A DNA stretch of 64,000 nucleotides from G963677325 sp963810555 (GTDB lineage Bacteria > Bacteroidota > Bacteroidia > Bacteroidales > Prolixibacteraceae). The stretch lies in the NCBI GenBank assembly GCA_963810555.1, contig CAWENX010000009.1, positions 682,001 to 746,000 on the forward strand, written 5' to 3'. Made by a program: the position numbers and the translations under genes. Below are positions 27,331 through 35,713 of this stretch, in pieces. Under the pieces are notes generated by a model. The model was not told the DNA's origin. It worked only from the letters and a program-made list of their open reading frames with translations, and did not search any database. The stretch's first letter is position 1; each line of letters begins with the position of its first letter.

Positions 27331-27445
27331 TGCTCATGTCGATTTATCTAAAATCATGCCAATCTTTCAGGTTTAATATCAGAAAAAATGGAATATTATC
27401 CTACACCCTTCTCATTCGTTGTAAAAGTACCCAATAATTATTTCG

Positions 27446-27453
27446 TATCTTTG
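27446..27453 (+). promoter_or_regulatory. -7 box (TATCTTTG) of dapL
   Basis: Exact TAnnTTTG match, 55 bp upstream of the dapL ATG, with TTG at 27419-27421 as a possible -33 element. Confidence 0.55.
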
Positions 27454-27508
27454 CTTCCCCTTACAGAATCAATGAATTTTAAAGAAAACTTTAAATCATT
27501 TTGAAAAG

Positions 27509-28741
27509 ATGGCATACATCAATGAAAATTACTTTAAACTTAAGGCAGGATATTTATTCCCTGAAATAGGCCGGAGAGTAAGAGAATTTGCCGCAGCTAA
27601 TCCTGGCAAGGATATTATCCGAATGGGAATCGGCGACGTAACTCAACCTCTTCCTCCTTCAATAATTAAAGCTTTTCATGAGGGAGTTGAAGAGATGGGT
27701 GAGAAAAGTACCTTTAAGGGATACGGGCCTGAACAGGGGTATGATTTTCTCCGTGAGGCAATAGCGGTAAATGATTTCCAAAAGAGAGGAGTAAATATCT
27801 CCAAAGAGGATATTTTTGTTTCTGATGGCTCAAAATGCGATACGGGGAACATTCAGGAAATCTTTGGAGATCAGAACATTATTGCGGTCTGTGATCCTGT
27901 TTACCCGGTATATGCCGACACAACAGTTATGTCAGGAAAAACAGGATACTATCAACCCAACGGATACTTTGAAAACATTGTATATATACCTTGCACAGAA
28001 GAAAATGGATTTATTCCCGATCTTCCTACAAAAAGGCCTGATCTGATTTTCCTGTGTTTTCCCAACAATCCTACAGGGACCGTTGCAACAAGGGAGGAAT
28101 TAAAAAAATGGGTTGATTATGCCATCGAAAACAAATGCATCATCCTTTATGATGCAGCCTATGAAGCTTATATTACTGATCCGGAAATTCCCCATTCGAT
28201 CTATGAAATTGAAGGAGCAAATAAGATAGCCATTGAATTCAGGAGTTTTTCAAAGACTGCCGGATTTACCGGAGTAAGATGTGCCTTCACCGTAATCCCC
28301 AATGAAGTGGTCGCTTATGATATCAAAGGGAATGCCTGGCCGGTTAAACCTCTCTGGATGCGCAGGCAAACGACGAAATTTAACGGCGTTTCTTATCCTG
28401 TGCAAAAAGCCGCTGCAGCAATTTATACTGAGCAGGGACGCAAAGAGGTAATGCAAATTATTAATTATTACCTCGGAAACGCAAAGCTATTAAGGAAAGG
28501 TCTTGAGGAATCCGGATATGAGGTATTTGGGGGAATTAATGCCCCCTATGTATGGGCCAAAACTAAGAATAATCTCTCTTCATGGGAATTCTTTGATATT
28601 TTACTGAAAGAAACGAATGTAGTAATGACGCCCGGATCAGGATTCGGCCCCTCCGGAGAAGGATTTTTCCGTTTTTCAGCCTTTGCGGAAAGGGAAAACG
28701 TTCTCAAAGCCATATCAAGAATCAAGGATTTAAAGTTCTGA
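27509..28741 (+). CDS. dapL: LL-diaminopimelate aminotransferase
   Basis: Converts tetrahydrodipicolinate directly to LL-diaminopimelate using glutamate, bypassing the acyl routes. 410 aa, the usual length. Aminotransferase fold I features are GIGDVTQPLPP, FKGYGPEQGYDFLREAIA, VSDGSKCDTGNIQEIFG, FCFPNNPTGT-like FLCFPNNPTGTV, YDAAYEAYI and the PLP lysine in FRSFSKTAGFTGVRCAF. It is divergent from the dapF-like and lysA genes, and together they cover the end of the lysine/peptidoglycan DAP branch. Confidence 0.96.
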   Translation: MAYINENYFKLKAGYLFPEIGRRVREFAAANPGKDIIRMGIGDVTQPLPPSIIKAFHEGVEEMGEKSTFKGYGPEQGYDFLREAIAVNDFQKRGVNISKEDIFVSDGSKCDTGNIQEIFGDQNIIAVCDPVYPVYADTTVMSGKTGYYQPNGYFENIVYIPCTEENGFIPDLPTKRPDLIFLCFPNNPTGTVATREELKKWVDYAIENKCIILYDAAYEAYITDPEIPHSIYEIEGANKIAIEFRSFSKTAGFTGVRCAFTVIPNEVVAYDIKGNAWPVKPLWMRRQTTKFNGVSYPVQKAAAAIYTEQGRKEVMQIINYYLGNAKLLRKGLEESGYEVFGGINAPYVWAKTKNNLSSWEFFDILLKETNVVMTPGSGFGPSGEGFFRFSAFAERENVLKAISRIKDLKF

Positions 28742-28921
28742 AGAACCCGTTTAATGGCAATTCTTTTTTAATTTTAACCGTTCAGTATTGAAACAGAAAG
28801 GCATATTAATTTTATCTTTCTCCGAACAACTGTATATAAATAATTTGCATCTTTATCATAGCTTAACGTGTTTCCAAGGCACTGAAACAAATGCAAAGAT
28901 GCAGGAAAAACGACTCATGGA

Positions 28922-29704
28922 ATGCCAGTTTTGGATATGATGCAATATCTTCGAACATTAATATTATTCACGTTACTATCATTAACCTTTTTTCATCGGG
29001 CTGAAGCCCAGCTCTATTTTCCTGAAGACATGGTGAATGTCACAGGACAAGTCGTTGATGAAATTACCGGTGAAAAAATCGCTTATGCTCAGGTCATTAA
29101 CTTCCGTGTGCGCGGTAGTACAATGACCGATACCAATGGTGATTTCTCAATACAGGCAGATCCTTCCGATACGCTTACAATCACAATATTGGGTTACAAG
29201 GATAAAGTTATTCCGGTCAGCAAACTCTTATCAGGTAACAAAGCAGATAAAAAAATAGCGTTAACCCAGATTAAATATCCCATCGATTCGGTTCAGGTCA
29301 ATGCAAACCAGATTAAAATGAATCTTGGGCTTCCAAAGGGAAAACAAAGCAATCTTCCACAGGAACTAAGAAGCGAAGACTTTGCGGCCAAACCTACTTT
29401 ATTGACTGCAGTTTTCAAACCTCTGGGCTACCTTCATTATAAGCTTAGCCATAGTGAAAAGGAGAAACGGGCTACACTTTCTGCAATGTATACTGAGAGA
29501 CAATGGGAAATTCTTTCCCTGGTATATAATAAAGATGTGATTCAGAGAATTACACTTCTCACCGGAGACAAACTTGATGATTTTATGCTATATTGTAATG
29601 CATACAGTGGTTTGGGGCCAAATGCAACGACCTATGATGTGGAAAAGAAAATTAAGGATTTATTTATCGAATACAGTAAGAAATATCCCGAGCGTGTTCA
29701 ATAG
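28922..29704 (+). CDS. exported protein with CarboxypepD_reg-like beta domain
   Basis: 260 aa; ATG at 28922, 28937 or 28940 could start it. Signal peptide (TLILFTLLSLTFFHRAEAQ). Residues about 35-110 are a carboxypeptidase regulatory-like domain (VTGQVVDEITGEKIAYAQVINFRVRGSTMTDTNGDFSIQ ... ITILGYKDKVIPV), a surface beta-sandwich also found at the start of SusC/TonB receptors. The remainder (from about 125) is an unassigned region with charged helices. There is no TonB barrel, so it is a small free-standing member. Confidence 0.8.
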   Translation: MPVLDMMQYLRTLILFTLLSLTFFHRAEAQLYFPEDMVNVTGQVVDEITGEKIAYAQVINFRVRGSTMTDTNGDFSIQADPSDTLTITILGYKDKVIPVSKLLSGNKADKKIALTQIKYPIDSVQVNANQIKMNLGLPKGKQSNLPQELRSEDFAAKPTLLTAVFKPLGYLHYKLSHSEKEKRATLSAMYTERQWEILSLVYNKDVIQRITLLTGDKLDDFMLYCNAYSGLGPNATTYDVEKKIKDLFIEYSKKYPERVQ

Positions 29705-29727
29705 TTCATCAATAAAAAGATAAGTTT

Positions 29728-30675
29728 ATGAATCTTCCCTCATTTACAGATGTTGTGAACGCTTATGAATTGATTCGCCCTCACATTCATCACACTCCCG
29801 TGTTGACAAGTAAAAGCATAAACAAGATTATTGGTGCAGAAATATTCTTTAAGTGCGAGAACTTTCAAAAAACCGGGGCTTTTAAATTCCGCGGCGCCAC
29901 CAACGCCGTTCTCTCACTTACTGAAAATGAAGCAAAAAAAGGTGTCGGCACCCACTCTTCGGGGAATCATGCAGCAGCGCTTACATATGCCGCCTCACTG
30001 CAAGGAATTAAAGCACATATTGTTATGCCTTATACAGCCCCGGAAATAAAAAAGAAAGCTGTCATCGGTTACGGAGGTGAAATTACCTTCTGTGAACCCA
30101 CTCTCCAATCCCGCGAAACCACTATGCAAAGCATTGTTGACAAAAGCAGCATTACCCTGATTCATTCATATAACAATCGAAAAGTGATTGAGGGCCAAGG
30201 CACTTCGTCACTCGAACTGATGAGGGAGATTCCGGATCTTGACCTGGTAATGTGTCCTGTAGGAGGAGGAGGCCTGCTTTCAGGCACTTCTATTTCCGTC
30301 AAAGCCATGAATCCGGGGTGTAAGGTGATTGCGGCTGAACCTGCCGGAGCTGATGATGCTTTTCGTTCTTTTCATGCAGGATATATCATCCCTTCTGTTA
30401 ACCCTAAAACAATCGCCGATGGCTTGTTGACCTCACTTGCAGATATCACATTTTCAATTATCCGGGAAAAAGTAGATGATATTGTTACTGTTTCTGAAGA
30501 AGCCATTATTGATGCCATGAGGATGATCTGGGAACGAATGAAAATAATCATCGAACCTTCAAGCGCCGTTCCTCTTGCCGCCCTGATCCAAAACAAGGTG
30601 GATCTGAACACACACAGGCGCATTGGAATAATTTTATCAGGCGGGAACGTTGACTTAAGTAAGCTTCCTTTTTAA
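29728..30675 (+). CDS. PLP-dependent threonine/serine dehydratase
   Basis: 315 aa, fold type II. PLP lysine lies in CENFQKTGAFKFRGATNAV; other features are THSSGNHAAALTYAA, VMPYTAPEIKKKAVIGYGGEI, the phosphate-binding loop CPVGGGGLLSGTSI and the terminal IILSGGNVDL. It has no C-terminal ACT domain, so it is the short catabolic threonine ammonia-lyase / serine racemase type and not biosynthetic IlvA. Which reaction it performs cannot be told from sequence. It lies 24 bp after the CarboxypepD_reg gene. Confidence 0.9.
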   Translation: MNLPSFTDVVNAYELIRPHIHHTPVLTSKSINKIIGAEIFFKCENFQKTGAFKFRGATNAVLSLTENEAKKGVGTHSSGNHAAALTYAASLQGIKAHIVMPYTAPEIKKKAVIGYGGEITFCEPTLQSRETTMQSIVDKSSITLIHSYNNRKVIEGQGTSSLELMREIPDLDLVMCPVGGGGLLSGTSISVKAMNPGCKVIAAEPAGADDAFRSFHAGYIIPSVNPKTIADGLLTSLADITFSIIREKVDDIVTVSEEAIIDAMRMIWERMKIIIEPSSAVPLAALIQNKVDLNTHRRIGIILSGGNVDLSKLPF

Positions 30676-30750
30676 ACTATCCTCCCTGGACATTTAAGTA
30701 ATTAAACCTTTTACTGGCTGAATTGTTTCATGTTCTAAAATAGATAAATC

Positions 30751-31149
30751 ATGAAATATTCAGCATTCATTATTGCAATTCTTATTGCGGGCTGTACCGC
30801 ACAAAAAACAGCCCTGAAATCAAAAGGTCCAAAAATCACCGGTAAAGACAGCACAGAATATAAGTTAATCGTTCTTGATCCGGGTTTTGAAAGCTGGTAT
30901 GCAATAAAAAACTCGCCTGCCCTTTACCGGAGCAAAGCTTATTACCATGACTGGAATGTTCAATATGTGCAGGCATGGAACAATAAGGTAATGACTTCAG
31001 CCAATTCAGGAATATTCGGTAACCGGATTGATTACAATTTTAATGTTGATTACCCTTTTAAAATCGAGCATAAACTTTTCTATTATTTCCAGTATGTCGA
31101 ACATGTTCTTCATGTCAATATCCTGGAAAACGGACCGCCTGTTTATTAG
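30751..31149 (+). CDS. DUF6146 family lipoprotein
   Basis: 132 aa. Lipobox ends LIAGC (Cys about 15). The mature part, STEYKLIVLDPGFESWYAIKNSPALYRSKAYYHDWNVQYVQAWN, matches my memory of the Bacteroidota DUF6146 pattern (LDPGFESW, YY..WN..YV..WN). The C-terminus is aromatic-rich (KIEHKLFYYFQYVEHVL). Function unknown. Confidence 0.8.
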   Translation: MKYSAFIIAILIAGCTAQKTALKSKGPKITGKDSTEYKLIVLDPGFESWYAIKNSPALYRSKAYYHDWNVQYVQAWNNKVMTSANSGIFGNRIDYNFNVDYPFKIEHKLFYYFQYVEHVLHVNILENGPPVY

Positions 31150-31450
31150 GCCCGGTCCTGATTTTTCCTGAACAAAAAAGACAACTAATTTTCCGGGCAT
31201 TGTTATCCCAAAATCTCACAAAAATAAATATCATTGTCCTACCCTCTCCAGGTTTTAAATTAACCTTGCATTAAAACCGGTTTTTCCCTGGTTTTGGTTC
31301 GTCCTTTATTCGTAGATCATTCGTAGATTATTCGTAGATCATTCGTATAATATACGAATAAACTACGAATAATCTATAAATAATCTACGAATAAACACCG
31401 GATTTGGTATAGGGTTTTTAGGAACATGAAGGAAGGCGGATAAGGATTTT
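31150..31450. other. 301-bp gap with 11-bp dyad array
   Basis: No gene. It holds dyad array locus B (31306-31394) and a distal gcccgg/ccgggc inverted pair just after the DUF6146 stop (31150-31198). Confidence 0.6.
31306..31394. repeat. 11-bp dyad array, locus B (4 + 4 units)
   Basis: Left units follow ATTCGTAGATC and right units follow CTACGAATAAT in 11-bp steps. The centre is attcgtata-a-tatacgaat (31341-31359), a perfect 9-bp inverted repeat around one base at 31350. The right flank is accggatttggtataggg, matching loci C and D. Confidence 0.85.
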
Positions 31451-32053
31451 TTGGCGCTGTGGTTTTTTTCGAGTAAGTTTGGGAAAAATCAGGCTTTGAA
31501 GACTAACAAAACCATACTCGGCATCGACCCCGGTTCCAATATTATGGGTTATGGAGTGCTGAAGATTATTGACAACAAAGCGAACATTATCACATTAGGG
31601 GTGGTAAAAACAGCAGGGTATTCAGGGCATTATCAAAAACTCAGGCACATATTTGACAGGACTCTTTATCTTGTAGATGAATACAAGCCTGATGAGACGG
31701 CGCTGGAGGCCCCTTTTTATGGTAAGAATGTCCAGTCGATGCTTAAGCTCGGAAGGGCGCAGGGGGTTGCAATGGCCGCATCGCTCTACCGGGGAGTGCC
31801 AATTTTTGAGTATGCGCCTCTGAGAATCAAACAAGCCATTACGGGAAACGGTTCAGCCACTAAAGAGCAGGTTGCCTATTTCCTGAAACATATGTTCGGT
31901 CTGGAGATTATGCCAAATGATCTTGACGCTACTGACGGCCTGGCTGCTGCCGTCTGTCATTTCCTCCAGATGAAGAATCCGGCTTCAGAAAGAACATTTA
32001 AAAACTGGAATGATTTTATCAGGAAGAATCCAGGGAAGGTTAAAAGCCCCTGA
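31451..32053 (+). CDS. ruvC: Holliday junction resolvase RuvC
   Basis: Cleaves Holliday junctions with RuvAB. Landmarks are ILGIDPGSNIMGYGVL (first catalytic Asp), ETALEAPFYGKNVQSMLKLGRAQGVAMAA (Glu) and NDLDATDGLAAAVCHF (the Asp pair). No ATG precedes the core; TTG at 31451 (200 aa) and TTG at 31496 (185 aa) are both possible, and the shorter one is nearer the family N-terminus. The C-terminal tail is short and basic. Confidence 0.93.
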   Translation: MALWFFSSKFGKNQALKTNKTILGIDPGSNIMGYGVLKIIDNKANIITLGVVKTAGYSGHYQKLRHIFDRTLYLVDEYKPDETALEAPFYGKNVQSMLKLGRAQGVAMAASLYRGVPIFEYAPLRIKQAITGNGSATKEQVAYFLKHMFGLEIMPNDLDATDGLAAAVCHFLQMKNPASERTFKNWNDFIRKNPGKVKSP

Positions 32054-32058
32054 AAAGT

Positions 32059-32454
32059 CTATTCAAATTGAGCGGCAATAAGAGCTGCTGTTTTCGCAAA
32101 TTCCTCTTCAGACGGACTTAGCTTAGGCCTGGAGAAATTAATATCCGATTCGAGGTTCAAGGGAACAAGATGAATATGGGCATGAGGGACTTCAAGACCA
32201 AGAACTGCCATACCCACTTTTTTACAAGGTATAGCCTTCTTTAAGGCAAGGGCCACACGTTTGCTGAAATTCATCAGTCCTGAATAGCTTTCATCGTCCA
32301 GATCAAAAAGATAGTCAGTTTCCTTCTTTGGAATAACCAGTGTATGACCTGTAACTAAAGGAAAAATATCGAGAAAAGCCAGAAAATTATCATCTTCGGC
32401 TACCTTGTATGAAGGGATTTCGCCATTAACAATTTTTGTAAATATGCTTGCCAT
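32059..32454 (-). CDS. HIT family protein
   Basis: 131 aa nucleotide hydrolase/transferase of the histidine triad family. The triad is VPHAHIHLVPL; upstream are IFTKIVNGEIPSYKVAEDDNFLAFLDIFP and GHTLVIPKKETDY. Members hydrolyse AMP-lysine-like phosphoramidates. It is directly downstream of greA on the minus strand (23 bp), probably co-transcribed. Confidence 0.93.
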   Translation of the reverse strand: MASIFTKIVNGEIPSYKVAEDDNFLAFLDIFPLVTGHTLVIPKKETDYLFDLDDESYSGLMNFSKRVALALKKAIPCKKVGMAVLGLEVPHAHIHLVPLNLESDINFSRPKLSPSEEEFAKTAALIAAQFE

Positions 32455-32476
32455 TAATTATTTCATTGTTAATATA

Positions 32477-32957
32477 TCACATCCCAAGCTCAATATTGAT
32501 GATCTGGAAAGGAATTATTCCCGAAGGGACTTTTATTTCAGCAATATCTCCTACTTTCTTGCCCAGTAAGTCCCTGAGCGATGGGTGTATTGACACTTAT
32601 TTTCCCATGCTTCAGATTTGCTTCATGTTCTGAAACAATCGTATAAGTCATGGTTGTGTTATTCTTGTTATTTCTGATGGTAACTTTATTCATAATCTGG
32701 ACCACATTCGTATCGATTTTTGACTGATCGATGATACGAGCGCTGGCAATCTGGTCCTGAAGGGCAGAAATTTTGGCTTCAAGCATACCCTGGGCATCTT
32801 TCGATGCATCATATTCCGCATTTTCACTAATATCTCCTTTTTCAATGGCTTCTCCGATCAATCTTGAAATTGCAGGCCGTTCTATATTGACCATCCTCTC
32901 AAGATCATCTTTAAGTTTCCTGAATCCCTCCGCAGAAACATAAGTTATCTTCCCCAT
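32477..32957 (-). CDS. greA: transcription elongation factor GreA, frameshifted near the 3' end
   Basis: Rescues backtracked RNA polymerase by stimulating transcript cleavage. The N-terminal coiled coil is intact (GFRKLKDDLERMVNIERPAISRLIGEAIEKGDISENAEYDASKDAQGMLEAKI), with the acidic tip DISENAEYD. The frame opens normally to HGKISVNTPIAQGL and then runs into a premature stop at 32538. The adjacent frame gives the expected ending LGKKVGDIAEIKVPSGIIPFQIINIEL. One extra base (forward T at about 32567) explains the break. Restored length is about 159 aa, normal. Confidence 0.88.
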
Positions 32958-33100
32958 ACAAACAAAATTATCTTGGTATAATACAAAAAAAACAGAAGAA
33001 CTCCGTTAATCCGGAACCCTTCCATAAGTAAATATGTACAAATTTATAAAATTTATTTACAAAGTATGCAAATGATCGGATGAAATAATTAAATTATTCG

Positions 33101-33607
33101 CTAATTATATTTTCGATTAAGAATCTCAGAATAAATCACAGCCCTTTTCAGACAGAATTCTTTTTTATAATTCCGCTTCCTGAGGATCGGTTTTTCTACT
33201 TTTACCGTTTGATTCATGTTAAGGGCTGAATGGTCCTTCTGAAGTTCCCAGTTAAGTTCTACTTCGCTTGTTACAGGATTATGGATATCGGGTTCGGGCT
33301 GTTTATTTTCTTCAATATCATAATTCATTGTTGGACTTTCATGCGGCATTTCAGGCACAAATACTTTTTCCAGCCCATCGAAGAAAGAACCTGAAGGTGA
33401 ATTATCCTGAGACTGTCCACTGGGTTCATTGTCCCAGTAATCATCTTCCACTTCCTCTCTACTCTCTTTTTCCCTGATCGCTTTTGCCAATTCAGATTTT
33501 TTCCTGCTTTGAGAAATTAACTGAATGATGACAGCCAGAAAAATTAAAATTATAAACAGAAAATCCCCAATTCCGGCATTCTGATAATATATGGAATCCA
33601 AATTCAT
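33101..33607 (-). CDS. membrane-anchored hypothetical protein
   Basis: 168 aa. One N-terminal hydrophobic helix (GIGDFLFIILIFLAVIIQLI), followed by a long hydrophilic, acidic and probably disordered region (ESREEVEDDYWDNEPSGQ) and a basic end (ILRKRNYKKEFCLKRAVIYSEILNRKY). The conserved-looking C-terminus may be the interaction part. Single-helix membrane proteins of this layout recur in Bacteroidota without a function. Confidence 0.65.
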   Translation of the reverse strand: MNLDSIYYQNAGIGDFLFIILIFLAVIIQLISQSRKKSELAKAIREKESREEVEDDYWDNEPSGQSQDNSPSGSFFDGLEKVFVPEMPHESPTMNYDIEENKQPEPDIHNPVTSEVELNWELQKDHSALNMNQTVKVEKPILRKRNYKKEFCLKRAVIYSEILNRKYN

Positions 33608-33636
33608 TTTATATAAATTAGCAGTTCATAAAATTA

Positions 33637-34116
33637 GTGATAATGTTTAATAAAAATACAATTTTTTATTCACAAATTGTGATCATAGGCATAACTTTAC
33701 TGATAAGTACCTCATGTGCCAAAGATCAGAATTCATTTGTCCCATACAGAGCAGTCGATTTTTATATTCCCCTTGCCACGAACAATCACCTGACTATTCC
33801 GGGAAATTCAATTACGTATAAAAATCAGGGGTTTGCCGGAATTATCATCATGTGTGTAAATCCCACGCAGTATTATGCTTTTGATGCCTGCTGCCCTTAT
33901 GAAACACTTCCCACCTGTTCGGCAGAGCCTGACCCTATCCAGGGCTTGAGTAATTCAATTACAATATATAGCAGCAGTGTTATAGGGAAATGCAAATGCT
34001 GCGGATCGGAATTCAATCTTTTTGGAGGCGGTTATCCTACCAAAGGTCCCGCCTCAAGAAGCCTTCAGCAATACCAGGTTGTATTAGTTGGGGGACGACT
34101 CTGGATTCATAATTAA
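33637..34116 (+). CDS. Rieske-fold-like lipoprotein without His ligands
   Basis: 159 aa. Lipobox ends STSC (Cys about 27). The C-terminal half keeps the Rieske scaffold, including GSEFNLFGGGYPTKGPASRSLQQYQVVLVGGRLWI, which parallels the second cluster box and the GPA..PL..Y strand of Rieske proteins. The ligand boxes are altered: DACCPYE replaces CxH and GKCKCCGS replaces CxxH, so the two histidines are Tyr and Cys. If it binds metal, it would be through cysteines. Similar lipoproteins occur in Bacteroidota. Exported, function unknown. Confidence 0.7.
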   Translation: MIMFNKNTIFYSQIVIIGITLLISTSCAKDQNSFVPYRAVDFYIPLATNNHLTIPGNSITYKNQGFAGIIIMCVNPTQYYAFDACCPYETLPTCSAEPDPIQGLSNSITIYSSSVIGKCKCCGSEFNLFGGGYPTKGPASRSLQQYQVVLVGGRLWIHN

Positions 34117-34225
34117 CACATCAGTTATTTATACCCGGATTTAATCTTTCTACTGAAAATAAAGAAGTTGGAACTATTGTCATAAAAAGCAATATTCCAC
34201 CTCCCCGCTATGTACAGAATGAATT

Positions 34226-35644
34226 TTAATACCGGTAATGATCGGGTTTATAAGGTCCTTCAGGATTAACTCCTATATAAGCCGCCTGATCTTCGGTAAG
34301 TACCGTTAATTTCACGCCGAGCTGTTCAAGGTGTAAACGAGCCACTTCCTCATCGAGATACTTGGGAAGACGATAAACATTGATTTCGTGCTTATTATTC
34401 CACAACTCAATTTGGGCAAGTGTCTGATTGGTAAAAGAGTTACTCATAACGAAAGAAGGATGACCTGTAGCACAACCAAGATTAACCAGTCTTCCTTCAG
34501 CAAGCAAAAATATGGCATGGCCATCAGGGAAGATATATTTATCTACCTGGGGTTTAATATTGATTTTCCTGATGCCAGGCCATTTCTCGAGCTGGGATAC
34601 CTGAATTTCGTTGTCGAAATGCCCGATATTACAAACGATACTCTGATCTTTCATCATCTCCATATGCTCACCTGTTATGATATCCTTGTTACCGGTTGCA
34701 GTTACGAAAATATTTCCCTCCCGAATGACATCAGCCATGGTTTTAACTTCAAATCCTTCCATAGCAGCCTGCAAAGCGCATATTGGATCTATTTCAGTAA
34801 CAATGACGCGGGCTCCGTAACCGCGCATTGACCTTGCACAACCTTTACCGACATCGCCGTATCCGGCAACGACCACCACTTTTCCTGCAATCATCACATC
34901 AGTGGCCCTCTTAATCCCGTCGGCCAATGATTCCCTGCATCCATAAAGGTTATCAAATTTCGATTTAGTTACAGAGTCATTTACATTAAATGCAGGAAAG
35001 AGAAGTTTTCCCTGTTCAACCATCTGATAAAGCCTGTGAACACCGGTTGTTGTTTCTTCTGACACCCCTTTAATCTGAGGGGCTTGCCTGTGCCAACGAT
35101 CAGGATCGTCCAGCAGAACTGTTTTGAGGATTTTATCCAATTCAATTTCATCCTCAGCTCCTTTAACAGTATCCAGGATGGCTGGATTGATCTCCGCCTC
35201 ATAACCCCTATGGAACATTAATGTTGCATCACCGCCATCATCAACAATGAGTGTAGGTCCTTCTCCGTTTCCGAAATCAAGTGCCCGTTCAGTACACCAC
35301 CAGTATTCTGCAAGAGTTTCACCTTTCCAGGCAAAAACGGGGACCCCGGTATCAGCTATAGCGGCAGCGGCATGATCCTGGGTTGAGAAAATATTGCAAC
35401 TGCACCAGCGTACACGAGCACCTAAATCCACAAGAGTTTCTATCAGAACAGCTGTCTGAATTGTCATATGTAAAGAACCGGTGATCCGGGCTCCTTTGAG
35501 AGGTTTTGAATTTTGGTATTTCTTTCTTAATGCCATTAATCCGGGCATTTCTTTTTCAGCAATCTCAATTTCCTTGCGCCCAAAAGCAGCTAAAGAAATA
35601 TCTTTTACTTTGAATGCCGGATTTGCCACAGTAGTATTTTCCAT
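34226..35644 (-). CDS. ahcY: adenosylhomocysteinase
   Basis: Hydrolyses S-adenosylhomocysteine to adenosine and homocysteine, keeping the methylation cycle running. 472 aa. Features are ARITGSLHMTIQTAVLIETL, CSCNIFSTQDHAAAAIA, ETTTGVHRLYQM, the NAD-binding Rossmann loop GKVVVVAGYGDVGKGCARSMRGYGARV and the C-terminal LTEDQAAYIGVNPEGPYKPDHYRY, which completes the partner subunit site. Monocistronic by spacing; no SAH-type leader was seen. Confidence 0.98.
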   Translation of the reverse strand: MENTTVANPAFKVKDISLAAFGRKEIEIAEKEMPGLMALRKKYQNSKPLKGARITGSLHMTIQTAVLIETLVDLGARVRWCSCNIFSTQDHAAAAIADTGVPVFAWKGETLAEYWWCTERALDFGNGEGPTLIVDDGGDATLMFHRGYEAEINPAILDTVKGAEDEIELDKILKTVLLDDPDRWHRQAPQIKGVSEETTTGVHRLYQMVEQGKLLFPAFNVNDSVTKSKFDNLYGCRESLADGIKRATDVMIAGKVVVVAGYGDVGKGCARSMRGYGARVIVTEIDPICALQAAMEGFEVKTMADVIREGNIFVTATGNKDIITGEHMEMMKDQSIVCNIGHFDNEIQVSQLEKWPGIRKINIKPQVDKYIFPDGHAIFLLAEGRLVNLGCATGHPSFVMSNSFTNQTLAQIELWNNKHEINVYRLPKYLDEEVARLHLEQLGVKLTVLTEDQAAYIGVNPEGPYKPDHYRY

Positions 35645-35713
35645 TTTAATAAATTTAAAGAATACGTAAGTTATTATTTAAAGACTTTACTTCTAAGTGA
35701 TTATAAATTCCTT

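Noticed and set aside
34388..34831. 147-aa ORF antisense to ahcY
   Set aside because: Shadow of a strongly conserved enzyme; no independent support.
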